Shown here: in pieces, positions 15,946 to 24,682 of the stretch | Layout of the letters: every line of letters begins with the position of its first letter | Numbering within the stretch: position 1 is the stretch's first letter | Origin: Actinomadura rifamycini DSM 43936 | GTDB taxonomy: Bacteria > Actinomycetota > Actinomycetes > Streptosporangiales > Streptosporangiaceae | DNA length: 64,000 nucleotides | Reading direction: 5' to 3' | Assembly (NCBI RefSeq): GCF_000425065.1 | Contig: NZ_AULB01000036.1 | Span: forward strand, 1-64,000 | Translations under genes and position numbers: made by a program | Notes under the pieces: model-generated | The model's database searches: none | Seen by the model: the letters and a program-made list of their open reading frames with translations, nothing else | What the model was told of the DNA's origin: nothing

Positions 15946-16938
15946 ATGGAGAGCCCGCTGCTGCAGTCGTCCGGAGCCGTCGCCGCCGAATCGCCCGACG
16001 AGGGCGTGGCCGCGCACTACGGGGAGCCCGCGCAGGAGCAACGCGCCCTCGCGGCGGGCACCGCGTTCGTCGACCGGAGCAACCGGGGCGTCGTGCGGGT
16101 CTCCGGGCCCGACCGGCTGAGCTGGCTGCACAGCCTGCTCAGCCAGCATCTCGAGGCGCTGAAGCCGCACGAGCCGACCGAGGCGCTGCTGCTCAGCCCG
16201 AACGGGCACGTCGAGCACCACCTGTTCCTCGTGGACGACGGCGAGGCCGTCTGGGCGCACGTCGAGCCGGGCGCGGCGGCGCCGCTCGCGGAGTTCCTCG
16301 ACCGGATGCGGTTCATGCTGCGCGTCGAGGTCGCCGACGTGTCCGACGCGTACATGGTCGTGACCGGCCCGTCCGGGCCCGCGCCGTCCGGAGACGTCCC
16401 GTCCTGGCCCGACGTCGCCGGGACGACGACGCGCATCGTCCCCCGCGCGGACGGGTTCCCCACCGACCTGCGGCCCGCGGGCGTGTGGGCGTACGAGGCG
16501 CTGCGGATCGCCGAGCACCGGCCCCGGTTCGGGCTCGACACCGACCACCGGACGATCCCGCACGAGGCGGGGCTCGTCGAGACGGCCGTCCACCTGGAGA
16601 AGGGCTGCTACCGGGGGCAGGAGACGGTCGCGCGCGTGCACAACCTGGGACGTCCGCCGCGCCGCCTGGTGTTCCTGCACCTGGACGGCAGCGTCGACCG
16701 GCTCCCGGCGCACGGCGACCCCGTCGAGATCCCCGGGGGACGGCAGATCGGCTTCGTGGGGTCGGCGGCGCGGCACCACGAGCTGGGGCCGGTCGCGCTC
16801 GCGACCGTGAAGCGGAACGTGCCGGTGGACGCGGAGCTGCTCGCGGGCGGGGTCGCCGCCGCGCAGGAGGTCGTCGTGTCGCCGGACACGGGGGCCAACG
16901 CGCAGATCGATCTCCGCCGCCGCCCCGCCGCCCGCTGA
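15946..16938 (+). CDS. ygfZ: Folate-binding YgfZ/GcvT-like protein
   Basis: 330 aa. Diagnostic motif KGCYRGQE at residues 219-226, with Cys221. GcvT-like fold. YgfZ (IBA57 family) helps assemble or repair certain Fe-S enzymes using tetrahydrofolate. The -10 box TAGTGT at 15933-15938, 7 nt before the ATG, suggests a leaderless mRNA. Same direction as the Fur gene, 21 nt after it, but apparently with its own promoter. Confidence 0.92.
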   Translation: MESPLLQSSGAVAAESPDEGVAAHYGEPAQEQRALAAGTAFVDRSNRGVVRVSGPDRLSWLHSLLSQHLEALKPHEPTEALLLSPNGHVEHHLFLVDDGEAVWAHVEPGAAAPLAEFLDRMRFMLRVEVADVSDAYMVVTGPSGPAPSGDVPSWPDVAGTTTRIVPRADGFPTDLRPAGVWAYEALRIAEHRPRFGLDTDHRTIPHEAGLVETAVHLEKGCYRGQETVARVHNLGRPPRRLVFLHLDGSVDRLPAHGDPVEIPGGRQIGFVGSAARHHELGPVALATVKRNVPVDAELLAGGVAAAQEVVVSPDTGANAQIDLRRRPAAR

Positions 16939-17033
16939 CGCCCACCGGGGACTGACGCGCCGGGGCCGTTCGCCATATCGTCGGACTTGCATGATTCTGA
17001 CCGGTCGGCCCCGGTGAAAGGCGGTTCCTGCCG

Positions 17034-17558
17034 ATGGTCGCGAACTCCGGCGGCGACAACTCCGGCGGCGAGCGCCCCTCCGGGCCGCGGCCGCGGGCCC
17101 GCAAGGGCGGTGCCCGGCGGCGCCCGCGCCGGGAGCCCGCGCCGGTGTGGTGGGCGGGGTTCGCCGCGCTCCTCGGCGCCGCCTTCTGGCTGGGGTCGTG
17201 GCGGGTGGCGCTGCTGGCCCTGCTCGCCTGGTGCCTGTACCAGTTCGCGCTCGTCCCGACGCTGTGCCGGGTGCTGACGCCGCAGGGCTACGCGTGCGCC
17301 GAGCGCACCCGGGGGCGCCTGTTCGCGTGCGGGCCCGAGCACCAGCGGATCAAGAACGCCGCGCTGCGGCGCCTCGCGGGCAGGCGCCGCCGGCCGGGGA
17401 ACGGCGGGGAGCGCCACGGCGTGCACGACGGCACCGGCGTGGTCGTGGTGTCGGGCGACGTGCGCGGACGGCTCGGCATCGCCGACCGGGCCCTGCTGCT
17501 CCTCGCGGCCGCCGGGACGGTCGTGGCCGTCGCGGCGATCGTCCAGGGCTTCCGCTGA
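17034..17558 (+). CDS. Hypothetical membrane protein
   Basis: 174 aa, ATG 17034; AAAGGCGG lies about 10 nt upstream. A very basic Arg-rich N-terminus is followed by two TM helices (WWAGFAALLGAAFWLGSWRVALLALLAW). A middle segment has several Cys (TLCRVL...YACAE...LFACGP), and a C-terminal TM helix (ALLLLAAAGTVVAVAAIV). I do not recognise the family; Cys content suggests possible metal or disulfide chemistry. Converges on dtd. Confidence 0.65.
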   Translation: MVANSGGDNSGGERPSGPRPRARKGGARRRPRREPAPVWWAGFAALLGAAFWLGSWRVALLALLAWCLYQFALVPTLCRVLTPQGYACAERTRGRLFACGPEHQRIKNAALRRLAGRRRRPGNGGERHGVHDGTGVVVVSGDVRGRLGIADRALLLLAAAGTVVAVAAIVQGFR

Positions 17559-17566
17559 GCCCCGGC

Positions 17567-17604
17567 GCCGCGCGGCAGAGGCTCAGCCGCGCGGCAGGGG
17601 CTCA
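17567..17604. repeat. 19-bp tandem duplication at dtd stop
   Basis: Two adjacent copies of a 19-bp unit beginning GCCGCGCGGCAG, differing at one base. The second copy contains the dtd stop codon. Probably replication slippage. Confidence 0.7.
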
Positions 17605-18027
17605 CAGGTCGAGGACGAGCGTGATGGGGCCGTCGTTGACGAGCGCGACCTTCATGTCCGCGCCGAACTCGCCCGTCTCGACCTTCGCGCCGAGCGCGCG
17701 CAGCTCGGCGACGACCGCGTCGACCAGCGGTTCGGCGACCGGCCCCGGCGCGGCGGCCGTCCAGCTCGGGCGGCGGCCCTTGCGGGCGTCGCCGTAGAGG
17801 GTGAACTGGCTGACGACGAGCAGCGGCGCGCCGACGTCCGAGCACGACTTCTCGCCGTCCAGGATGCGCAGCCCCCACAGCTTCGCGGCCATCTTGCGGG
17901 CCTTCGCCTCGTCGTCGTCGTGCGTGACGCCGACCAGGACCATCAGGCCCGGACTCTCGATCGCGCCGACGGTCCGGTCGGCGACGGTCACGCTCGCGCT
18001 GCTCACCCGCTGGACTACTGCCCTCAT
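17602..18027 (-). CDS. dtd: D-aminoacyl-tRNA deacylase
   Basis: 141 aa, normal Dtd length, starting at MRAVVQRV (ATG 18027). The two family motifs are present: SQFTLYGD (substrate pocket with catalytic Thr) and NDGPITL near the C-terminus. It hydrolyses D-aminoacyl and glycyl mischarged tRNAs in the cytosol. Divergent from the BKACE gene with only 19 nt between starts, so the promoters must overlap. Confidence 0.93.
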   Translation of the reverse strand: MRAVVQRVSSASVTVADRTVGAIESPGLMVLVGVTHDDDEAKARKMAAKLWGLRILDGEKSCSDVGAPLLVVSQFTLYGDARKGRRPSWTAAAPGPVAEPLVDAVVAELRALGAKVETGEFGADMKVALVNDGPITLVLDL

Positions 18028-18046
18028 GTGCATGCATTCTGCCGCT

Positions 18047-18874
18047 ATGGGAGCAACGACGCTCATCACGGTGGCGCCCACGGGCGCGGAGTCCGCGAAG
18101 GCGGACGTCCCGGCCCTGCCCGTCACCCTGGAGGAACTGGTCCAGACGGCCAAGGAGTGCGAGGCGGCGGGGGCGGCGATCGTCCACGTGCACATCCGCG
18201 ACGACGACGCGCGGCCGACGCTCGACCCGTCCCGGTTGCGGGACACGGTGCGGGCGCTGCGGGAGAGCACGGGACTGATCGTGCAGCTGTCGACGGGCGG
18301 GGCGGTGACCGACCCGTACGAGGACCGGCTGGCCGTGCTGGACGCCGGACCCGACATGTGCTCGCTCACCTGCGGGACGGTCAACTTCGGCGGCGACGTG
18401 TTCATGAACCCTTGGCCGTTCATGGTGGAGCTTTACCGGCGGACCCAGGAGTTGGAGGTCGTGCCCGAGTTCGAGCTGTTCGACCTCGGGCAGATCGCCG
18501 CGCTGCACCGCCTCCTGGACAAGCACGGCCTCCCGTACGGCGGGCACGTCCACTGCGACCTCGTCATGGGCGTGCCGGGCGGGATGCCGGGGGACGCGCG
18601 GACGCTCGTCGCCGCCGTCGAGGCGCTCCCGGACGGCGCCACCTGGTCGGCGACCGGCGTCGGACGGACGTCGCTGCCGGTGATGTTCGCGGCGCTGGCG
18701 GCGGGCGGGCACCTGCGCGTCGGCATGGAGGACACGCTCACCCTCGCGAAGGGGACGCCGGTGACGGCGAACGTCCAGCTCGTCGAGCGGGCGGCGGCCG
18801 CCGCGACGCTCGCGCAGCGGCCCCCGCTGGCCGCGCCGGACGCCCGCGCGCTGCTGGGGATCAAACCGCGTTGA
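18047..18874 (+). CDS. BKACE family (DUF849) beta-keto acid cleavage enzyme
   Basis: 275 aa from ATG 18047 (leaderless, CATTCT 6 nt upstream). TIM-barrel family of 3-keto-5-aminohexanoate cleavage enzyme. Zinc ligands in VHVHIRD (residues about 47-53), GTVNFGG, and a late Glu in VGMEDTL. The family condenses a beta-keto acid with acetyl-CoA to give acetoacetate and an acyl-CoA; specific substrates vary widely and cannot be read here. The asparaginase gene follows after 17 nt. Confidence 0.85.
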   Translation: MGATTLITVAPTGAESAKADVPALPVTLEELVQTAKECEAAGAAIVHVHIRDDDARPTLDPSRLRDTVRALRESTGLIVQLSTGGAVTDPYEDRLAVLDAGPDMCSLTCGTVNFGGDVFMNPWPFMVELYRRTQELEVVPEFELFDLGQIAALHRLLDKHGLPYGGHVHCDLVMGVPGGMPGDARTLVAAVEALPDGATWSATGVGRTSLPVMFAALAAGGHLRVGMEDTLTLAKGTPVTANVQLVERAAAAATLAQRPPLAAPDARALLGIKPR

Positions 18875-18891
18875 CCGGGCATGATGGGGTC

Positions 18892-19878
18892 ATGATCAAT
18901 CCGGTGCTGGTCGAGGTGGAGCGTTCCGGGTTCGTGGAGTCGCGGCATCGCGGCGCCGCGGTCGGGCTCGCGGTGGACGGGACGCAGGCCGTGCGCGCCG
19001 GGTCGGTCGAGGAGCCGATCTTCCCGCGCTCCGCGAACAAGCCGCTGCAGGCCGTCGCGATGCTGCGGTCCGGGCTCGAACTGGAGGGGGAGCTGCTGGC
19101 GCTCGCCGCCGGGAGCCACTCGGGGGAGGACTTCCACGTCGAGGGCGTGGAGAAGATCCTCGCGGGCGCGGGCCTCACGGCGGACGACCTGCGCTGCCCC
19201 GAGTCGTGGCCGATCGACCCCGGCTCCGCGCGGACGTGCGCGGAGCCGTCCCGGATCCGGATGAACTGCTCCGGCAAGCACGCGGCGATGCTCGCGACGT
19301 GCGTCGCCGCGGACTGGCCCACGGCGACCTACCTGGACCCGGGGCATCCGCTGCAGCTCGCCGTGCGGGACGTGGTGGAGGAGCTGGCGGGCGAGCCGGT
19401 CGCGGCGGTCGGGGTCGACGGGTGCGGGGCGCCGCTGTTCGCGGTGTCCACGCTGGGCGTCGCGCGCTCCTACCGGGCGCTCGTGCTGGCCGCGCCGGAC
19501 GCCGCCGAGGGCCTCGTCGCGGACGCGATGCGGACGCACCCGCAGTGGACGTCGGGGACGGAGCGGGAGGAGCGCCGGCTGATGGACGCCGTCCCGGGGC
19601 TGCTGGTCAAGTGCGGCGCGGAGGGCGTGGACGCGTTCGCGCTCGCCGACGGCCGGGCCGGCGCCGTCAAGATCGACGACGGGGCGATGCGGGCCCGGAC
19701 GCCGGTGACCGTCGCCCTGCTGCGCGCCCTCGCGGCGAGCGCGGCGAGCGGCGCGGGCGCGCCCGCGGGCGGCCTGCCGGAGGCCGACGCGGGCGCGCTC
19801 GACGCGCTGGCGGTGGAGCGGCTGCGGGGCGGAGACGGCGACGCCGGCGTCATACGCCCGGCCCCTGGGGCGTTCTAG
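18892..19878 (+). CDS. Asparaginase (Rhizobium-type II)
   Basis: 328 aa. Asparaginase_II family (PF06089 type): N-terminal VEVERSGFVESRHRG, then RSANKPLQA, SHSGEDFHVEGV, NCSGKHAAML and VDGCGAPLF, the last with the zinc-linked Cys known from the R. etli enzyme. It hydrolyses asparagine to aspartate and ammonia in the cytosol. CATGAT 6 nt before the ATG suggests a leaderless start. Its 3' end overlaps the convergent small membrane protein gene by 29 nt. Confidence 0.88.
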   Translation: MINPVLVEVERSGFVESRHRGAAVGLAVDGTQAVRAGSVEEPIFPRSANKPLQAVAMLRSGLELEGELLALAAGSHSGEDFHVEGVEKILAGAGLTADDLRCPESWPIDPGSARTCAEPSRIRMNCSGKHAAMLATCVAADWPTATYLDPGHPLQLAVRDVVEELAGEPVAAVGVDGCGAPLFAVSTLGVARSYRALVLAAPDAAEGLVADAMRTHPQWTSGTEREERRLMDAVPGLLVKCGAEGVDAFALADGRAGAVKIDDGAMRARTPVTVALLRALAASAASGAGAPAGGLPEADAGALDALAVERLRGGDGDAGVIRPAPGAF

Positions 19879-20212
19879 ACCCGGTCGCCGGCGGCCGGTC
19901 GTAGTCGCGCTCCTCCGGCGGGACCCTCGGCTCCCGCCCCGGTTGCGGGTTGTCCTGGCGGAACTCCTCGAACTGCACCGACTTCTCCGGCGGGTAGCTG
20001 TGCGAGAACATGCCGGGCCGGTAGGTGTAGGTGCCGCCCTGCTCCATGCCGCGGTGGTTCATCTGGTCGTTGCGCCGCTCCGGATGGATCTTCCGGGACG
20101 AGGACGCGATCGTCAGGTACAGCCAGGTCACCAGGCCCAGCACGCCGAAGACCGGGATGAACCACATCAGGATGTGGCCGGGCGTCGCGTAGGCCGCGAT
20201 GGTCGCGAACAT
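19850..20212 (-). CDS. Small single-TM protein, paralogue of 22378-22821
   Basis: 120 aa. One N-terminal TM helix (ILMWFIPVFGVLGLVTWLYLTIASSS), then a basic SSSRKIHPERRNDQMNHRGMEQG segment and a hydrophilic Pro/Arg/Asp tail. The TM plus S-R plus HRG arrangement recurs in the gene at 22378-22821, so both are members of one uncharacterised family. Its SD (GGAGG) is locked in a 15-bp hairpin upstream. Confidence 0.7.
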   Translation of the reverse strand: MFATIAAYATPGHILMWFIPVFGVLGLVTWLYLTIASSSRKIHPERRNDQMNHRGMEQGGTYTYRPGMFSHSYPPEKSVQFEEFRQDNPQPGREPRVPPEERDYDRPPATGSRTPQGPGV

Positions 20213-20217
20213 CGTTC

Positions 20218-20254
20218 CACCTCCCTGCCGGGAGTGGTGCCCGGCAGGGAGGTG
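20218..20254 (-). promoter_or_regulatory. 15-bp hairpin that sequesters the SD of the small TM gene
   Basis: Arms 20218-20232 and 20240-20254 are perfectly complementary with a 7-nt loop. On the minus strand the 3' arm ends ...GGGAGGTG, which is the SD of the gene starting at 20212. It also lies 45 nt after the stop of the MFS gene, so it may serve as that gene's terminator, as a translational lock, or both. Confidence 0.6.
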
Positions 20255-20299
20255 CCTATGTGGTGATTGGTGGTGATTTTGGGAGTTTTTGGGGTGCGG

Positions 20300-21535
20300 C
20301 TACTTGAGGGCCGCCGCGGTGCCCGCCGCCTCGTCCGCGGGGGCCGGGGCGCCGATCGTCCGGTTCCGTCCCGCGATCAGGCCCGGGACCAGCAGCGCCG
20401 CCGTCGCCGCCAGCACACCCAGCATCGGAACGGTCCAACCGCCGGTGGCGTCGTGCAGCGCGCCCACCCCGAGCGGGCCCAGCGCCGCCAGCACGTACCC
20501 GAGGCCCTGCGCCATCCCCGACAGCTGCGCCGCGACGGACGCGTCGTGCGAGCGGAGCCCGATGAACGACAGCGCCGTCGGGAACCCGATGCCCTGGCCG
20601 ACGCCCAGCACGACCGTCCACACCCAGACCGTCCCGATCGGGGCCCACGTCGCGCCCGCGAAGCCCGCCGCGGTCAGCACCACGATCAGCAGCACCAGCG
20701 GCCGCTGGTCGCGCGTCCGCCGCGCCAGCACCGGCACCAGCAGCGACGACACCGCCTGCACGCCGGACGTCACCGCCAGCGCGTACCCGGCGCCCGCCTC
20801 GCTCATCCCGCGGTCCTGCCAGATCGTCGCCAGCCACCCCAGCGTCACGTACGCCAGCAGCGACTGCAGGCCCATGAACGCCGTGACGCTCCACGACAGC
20901 GGCGACCGCCACACCAGCCCCGCGACGCCCCGCGCCGCCGGGACGGGCGGCGCCGACCGCGCCGCGCGGGCCGCCCGCAGCGCGCGGGGCAGCCAGATCA
21001 GCCCCGCCACCGCCGTCGGGATCGCCAGCAGCCCCAGCGGCAGCCGCCACGACGCGTCGAACGCGTTCTCCACCGGGACCGCCAGGCCCGCCGCCACCGC
21101 CGCGCCGCCCGACATCGCCACCGTGTAGACCGCCGTCACCGTCGTCAGCGACTCCGGATGGTCCCGCTTGATGATCGCCGGCATCGCGATGTTGCCGATG
21201 CTGATCGCCATCCCCGCCACCAGCGACCCCGCGAACAGCGGGAACGGGGCGTCCACCAGGCGCAGCACCAGCCCCACGACCAGCAGCGCCATCGACGCCA
21301 CCAGCAGCGTCTCGCTGCGCGGCGCGCGCCGCAGGAACGGCGCGACCAGCCCGTAGGAGCCGAAGAACGCCAGCGGCAGCGTGGTCAGCGCGCCCGCCGC
21401 CGTCCCCGACAGGCCGAACGCGTCCTGGATCTCGGTGAGCACCGGCCCGACCGCCGCGATCGCCGGCCGCAGGTTCAGCGCGACCAGGACGATCAGCGCG
21501 ACCGCCCCGATGCGGGACGCGCGCGCCGCCGTCAC
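20300..21535 (-). CDS. CynX/NimT-type MFS transporter
   Basis: 411 aa, 12 TM helices. The start NLRPAIAAVGPVL is characteristic of the CynX/NimT (cyanate/nitroimidazole) branch of the major facilitator superfamily. GTG 21535 overlaps the stop of the regulator gene (GTGA), so the two are translated together. Substrate is unknown; the family exports or imports small organic anions and drugs. Confidence 0.88.
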   Translation of the reverse strand: MTAARASRIGAVALIVLVALNLRPAIAAVGPVLTEIQDAFGLSGTAAGALTTLPLAFFGSYGLVAPFLRRAPRSETLLVASMALLVVGLVLRLVDAPFPLFAGSLVAGMAISIGNIAMPAIIKRDHPESLTTVTAVYTVAMSGGAAVAAGLAVPVENAFDASWRLPLGLLAIPTAVAGLIWLPRALRAARAARSAPPVPAARGVAGLVWRSPLSWSVTAFMGLQSLLAYVTLGWLATIWQDRGMSEAGAGYALAVTSGVQAVSSLLVPVLARRTRDQRPLVLLIVVLTAAGFAGATWAPIGTVWVWTVVLGVGQGIGFPTALSFIGLRSHDASVAAQLSGMAQGLGYVLAALGPLGVGALHDATGGWTVPMLGVLAATAALLVPGLIAGRNRTIGAPAPADEAAGTAAALK

Positions 21536-22239
21536 CGCTCGTCCACGGCGTCGGCGCGGGAGTCGGCGATGAGTCCGTCCAGGACGGCCAGCGTCGGCTC
21601 GACGACCGCGGCGGCCGCGCGGGCCGCGGCGTCGGCGTCCCGCGCCGCGACCGCGTCCAGCACCGCCCGGTGCGCCTCCTGGCTCGCCTCGGGGACCTCG
21701 TGGTCCAGCCGCACCGTCCGCATCGCCTCGCCGAGGTGCTGGATGAAGAACCGCATCGCCTCGATCAGCACCGGGTTCCGGCTCGCCTCCGCGACGCCCA
21801 GATGGAACCGCGCGTCGGCCGCGCCGAACTCGGCCGCCTCCGTCGCGGCGTCGCGCGCCGCGAGCAGCTCCGCGAGCCGCGCCAGGTCCGCGTCCGTCCG
21901 GCGCCGCGCCGCCAGCCGCGCGGCCTGCACGTCGTAGGCGAGCTGCACCTCGAAGACGTCCCGGGCCGTCGCCCGCGACACCCGCCGCAGCAGCGGGCGC
22001 GGGTCGGCGCTGCTGCGGACGTACGTGCCGTCGCCGCGCCGCACCTCCAGCACCCCCACGTGCGACAGCGCCCGGATCGCCTCCCGCACCGCCGGGCGGC
22101 TCACCCCGAGCTGCGCCGCGAGGTCGGTCTCGGCCGGGATCCGGCCGCCGATCGGCCACGCCCCGCCGCTCACCTCCGCCTGCAACTGGTTCAGGACGGC
22201 GTCGACGGTAGACCCGCCGGGAACCGGACTCAGCGCCAC
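21532..22239 (-). CDS. FadR/FCD-type GntR transcriptional regulator
   Basis: 235 aa from GTG 22239 with AGGAGA 5 nt before. N-terminal wHTH: GGRIPAETDLAAQLGVSRPAVREAIRALSHVGVLEVRRGDGTYV. The C-terminal all-helical FCD domain has the metal/ligand residues D, H and H (DARFHLGVAEASRNP and SQEAHRAVLDAV). It very likely controls the coupled MFS gene and itself. A direct repeat CAGAC-GT-CAGAC at about 22272-22283 upstream is a candidate operator. Confidence 0.9.
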   Translation of the reverse strand: MALSPVPGGSTVDAVLNQLQAEVSGGAWPIGGRIPAETDLAAQLGVSRPAVREAIRALSHVGVLEVRRGDGTYVRSSADPRPLLRRVSRATARDVFEVQLAYDVQAARLAARRRTDADLARLAELLAARDAATEAAEFGAADARFHLGVAEASRNPVLIEAMRFFIQHLGEAMRTVRLDHEVPEASQEAHRAVLDAVAARDADAAARAAAAVVEPTLAVLDGLIADSRADAVDER

Positions 22240-22377
22240 CAGATCTCCTGACGAACATCACCTATCGGACAGACGTCAGACATCTTACCGACGGCCCCGG
22301 CGGCCGATCCACGGAGGCGGCAACGCCCGCCGGGCCGGGGAATGATGACGGGGTGTTCGCAGCCCGGCGGACGTTGG

Positions 22378-22821
22378 TCAGCGGGACGAGCGCGTCCGGC
22401 TCGTCCGGTCGGAACGGGGGAGGGTGCGCGCCCGGGCGGACAGGGCGCGGGCCGCGCGGCCGAGCACGGCGAGCCCGCCGGACGCCGGCGCGGCCGGGCC
22501 CTTCGCGGCCGTGCGGGCCCGCTCGGCGGCCAACTCCGCCTCGCGCCGCCGTTCGAGCTCCGCCCGGTGCGCCGCGGCGCGCCGCTCGTCCTCGGTCACC
22601 GCCCGGTCGCGCCGGGTGCGCTGCGACGGACTGCCCTGCAGGACGCCGCCCATCACCGGCCCGCCGCGGTGCGACAGGCCGTCCTCCCGGCCGCGCGAGC
22701 GGATCCGCATCCGCGACGCCGCGATCGTCAGGCCGATCCAGAACAGGACCGACAGCAGCACGATGACCGGCACGACGAACAGCAGCGGGCTGTACGTCGC
22801 TCCCGTCGGCGGCGGCAGCAC
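22378..22821 (-). CDS. Small single-TM protein with charged helical tail
   Basis: 147 aa from GTG 22821, preceded by GGGAGGTG at a good distance. One N-terminal TM (LLFVVPVIVLLSVLFWIGLTIAAS), then SRMRIRSRGREDGLSHRGGPVMGG and a long Arg/Glu/Ala helix, possibly coiled coil, with a basic end. Related to the 19850-20212 gene through the TM/HRG arrangement. Lies directly downstream of the DUF2207 gene. Function unknown. Confidence 0.68.
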   Translation of the reverse strand: MLPPPTGATYSPLLFVVPVIVLLSVLFWIGLTIAASRMRIRSRGREDGLSHRGGPVMGGVLQGSPSQRTRRDRAVTEDERRAAAHRAELERRREAELAAERARTAAKGPAAPASGGLAVLGRAARALSARARTLPRSDRTSRTRSSR

Positions 22822-22890
22822 GGCGTCACCTCCCGTGTCGGCGGCTCGCTCCGGCCATACCCGACGACGGGAATCCAACCGCGACGCGCG

Positions 22891-24627
22891 TCACAAACCG
22901 CGCGACTGCGAGATGGAACCCGAGGTGGTGAGGGTGAACGTCCGCATCGACTCGGCGAACTTCGACAGGTCCCACTCGGCCGGGCCCTCGTACCAGTACA
23001 GGTTGTCGGCGCCCTCGGCCCGCTCGCCCGCGTCCTCGACCGTCCCGGCCCACCGCTCGACGACGTCGAACACGACCGCGTACGGGAGGAACCGGGAGAA
23101 CAGCGCGATCCGCTGCCGCGAGGCGAGGTCGGCGCCGTCCGGCAGCTCCCCGCGCTCCAGGTACTCCCGGAACCCGATGGTGTGCGCGAGGACGGTCGAC
23201 CCGCGCGCCGTCTTCGCCGGCATGTACTGGCCGCCGTACGCCAGCGCCGCCCCTGCGATGATCACCGCGAGCCCGGCGAGCGCCCACTCCGTGGTCAGCG
23301 CCAGCGCGACCGTCCCGGCGATCCCGAGCACGGTCAGCGCCAGCCCCGCGATGGTCCACCGCGACCGCACCGTGTCGGGGCGCCGCGCGAACCAGCCCTG
23401 CCGGACGACGTCGTCGTACATCGCCGCCCGCACCTGCGCGAGCTTCGTCGCGAACGTCCCGCCGAGCTCCGACAGCTTCACCGCGTCGCGCGCCGTCCCG
23501 TCCGGGGCGGTGAGCAGGGCGTCCAGCAGGATCCGCTCGTACGGCAGCAGGTCGACCACCGGACGGTCGAGGCGGCGCAGCGTCCAGTCGAGCCGGCCGG
23601 TGACCGCCCGGTCCTCCTCCTCGATCAGCAGGTAGCCGCGGACGGCGAGGTCCACGATCGTCGCGGTCACGTCGATCACGTCGGCCTGCTCGTCGATCAG
23701 CGTGCCGATCTGGCCCGGCCGGACGCCGTCCGGCGGCTCGAACTCGGCGCCCGCCACCGGCGCGTGGTCGCCCTCGGCGGCCCGCTTCCCGACGACCCGC
23801 GCGTCCCGTCCCCGCAGCATGTACAGGACCGCGACGCCGCCGCCGAGCAGCACCAGCAGCCCGAGCAGCGCCGACGCCGTCACCGCGTTGACGGAGAACG
23901 CCGTCGCCACCGTCTGCCGCCGCTCGTAGAGCGCGTGCCCGCCGGTCGTCCCGGCCGGGAAGCCCGCGACGACCGTCAGGTACTCGCCGGGGAGCATCTT
24001 CTCCTGGCTGTAGATCCCCTGCGTGTGCGCGTGGTTCATGTAGAACTGCGTGCAGCCGACCGTGCTGCCGATCGGGCCCGCGAAGCAGTTCACGTTGCGG
24101 ATCATCGTGCCGCCGTCGACGGTCGCGCTCGCCGTCTCCACCGGGACGTCGAACCCCCCGGCCACCGGCCACCACAGCTCGTCCGCCGCGCCCATCCGGG
24201 TGATCGCGCCCCGCAGCTCGTACTCGAGGACGACCGTGCGGCGGCCCGTCAGATCCCGCGCGGCCCGCACCTCGACGGTCGTCCGGGTGCCCTCGCGCGT
24301 CGCGGTGACCCGCGTCGGGCCGCCGTCCGGGCTGGACGCCCGCACGTTCGTCATCCGGTACACGCGGTCGCGGGTCGCGCTCTCGTGCTCGCCCGTCACG
24401 AACTCGCGGGCGAAGCCGTCCCGGCCCGCGAACTCGTAGACGATCGTCTCCTTCACCCGGGTCACACCGTTGCCCACGGTCATCGCGACCCGGTCCTCGA
24501 GCACCCGCTCGCCGGCGGCGCGCTCCGCCGCGGCCGCGGGGGCCGCCGTCGTCAGGGGGAGGAGGGCGGCGGCCGTCACCGCCGCCATGACGGGTCGCAC
24601 CCGGCGCAGCGCCGCAAGAGCTGACAT
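22891..24627 (-). CDS. DUF2207 membrane protein
   Basis: 578 aa. Signal peptide (VMAAVTAAALLPLTTAAPAAAA) and an extracytoplasmic beta domain (VKETIVYEFAG...VNCFAGPIGSTVGC with two Cys). A TM helix near residue 255 precedes a cytoplasmic winged-helix-like part (IGTLIDEQADVIDVTATIVDLAVRGYLLIEEE). A TM hairpin (LALTVLGIAGTVALALTTEWALAGLAVIIAGAAL) leads to a C-terminal domain. This architecture is typical of DUF2207 proteins of unknown role. TACGAT 8 nt before ATG 24627 indicates a leaderless mRNA; divergent from the metallopeptidase gene. Confidence 0.85.
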   Translation of the reverse strand: MSALAALRRVRPVMAAVTAAALLPLTTAAPAAAAERAAGERVLEDRVAMTVGNGVTRVKETIVYEFAGRDGFAREFVTGEHESATRDRVYRMTNVRASSPDGGPTRVTATREGTRTTVEVRAARDLTGRRTVVLEYELRGAITRMGAADELWWPVAGGFDVPVETASATVDGGTMIRNVNCFAGPIGSTVGCTQFYMNHAHTQGIYSQEKMLPGEYLTVVAGFPAGTTGGHALYERRQTVATAFSVNAVTASALLGLLVLLGGGVAVLYMLRGRDARVVGKRAAEGDHAPVAGAEFEPPDGVRPGQIGTLIDEQADVIDVTATIVDLAVRGYLLIEEEDRAVTGRLDWTLRRLDRPVVDLLPYERILLDALLTAPDGTARDAVKLSELGGTFATKLAQVRAAMYDDVVRQGWFARRPDTVRSRWTIAGLALTVLGIAGTVALALTTEWALAGLAVIIAGAALAYGGQYMPAKTARGSTVLAHTIGFREYLERGELPDGADLASRQRIALFSRFLPYAVVFDVVERWAGTVEDAGERAEGADNLYWYEGPAEWDLSKFAESMRTFTLTTSGSISQSRGL

Positions 24628-24682
24628 GGCCGCACATCGTAGCGGTAAAGGGTGTACCAAGAACGTGCGATGATGCTCCCTT

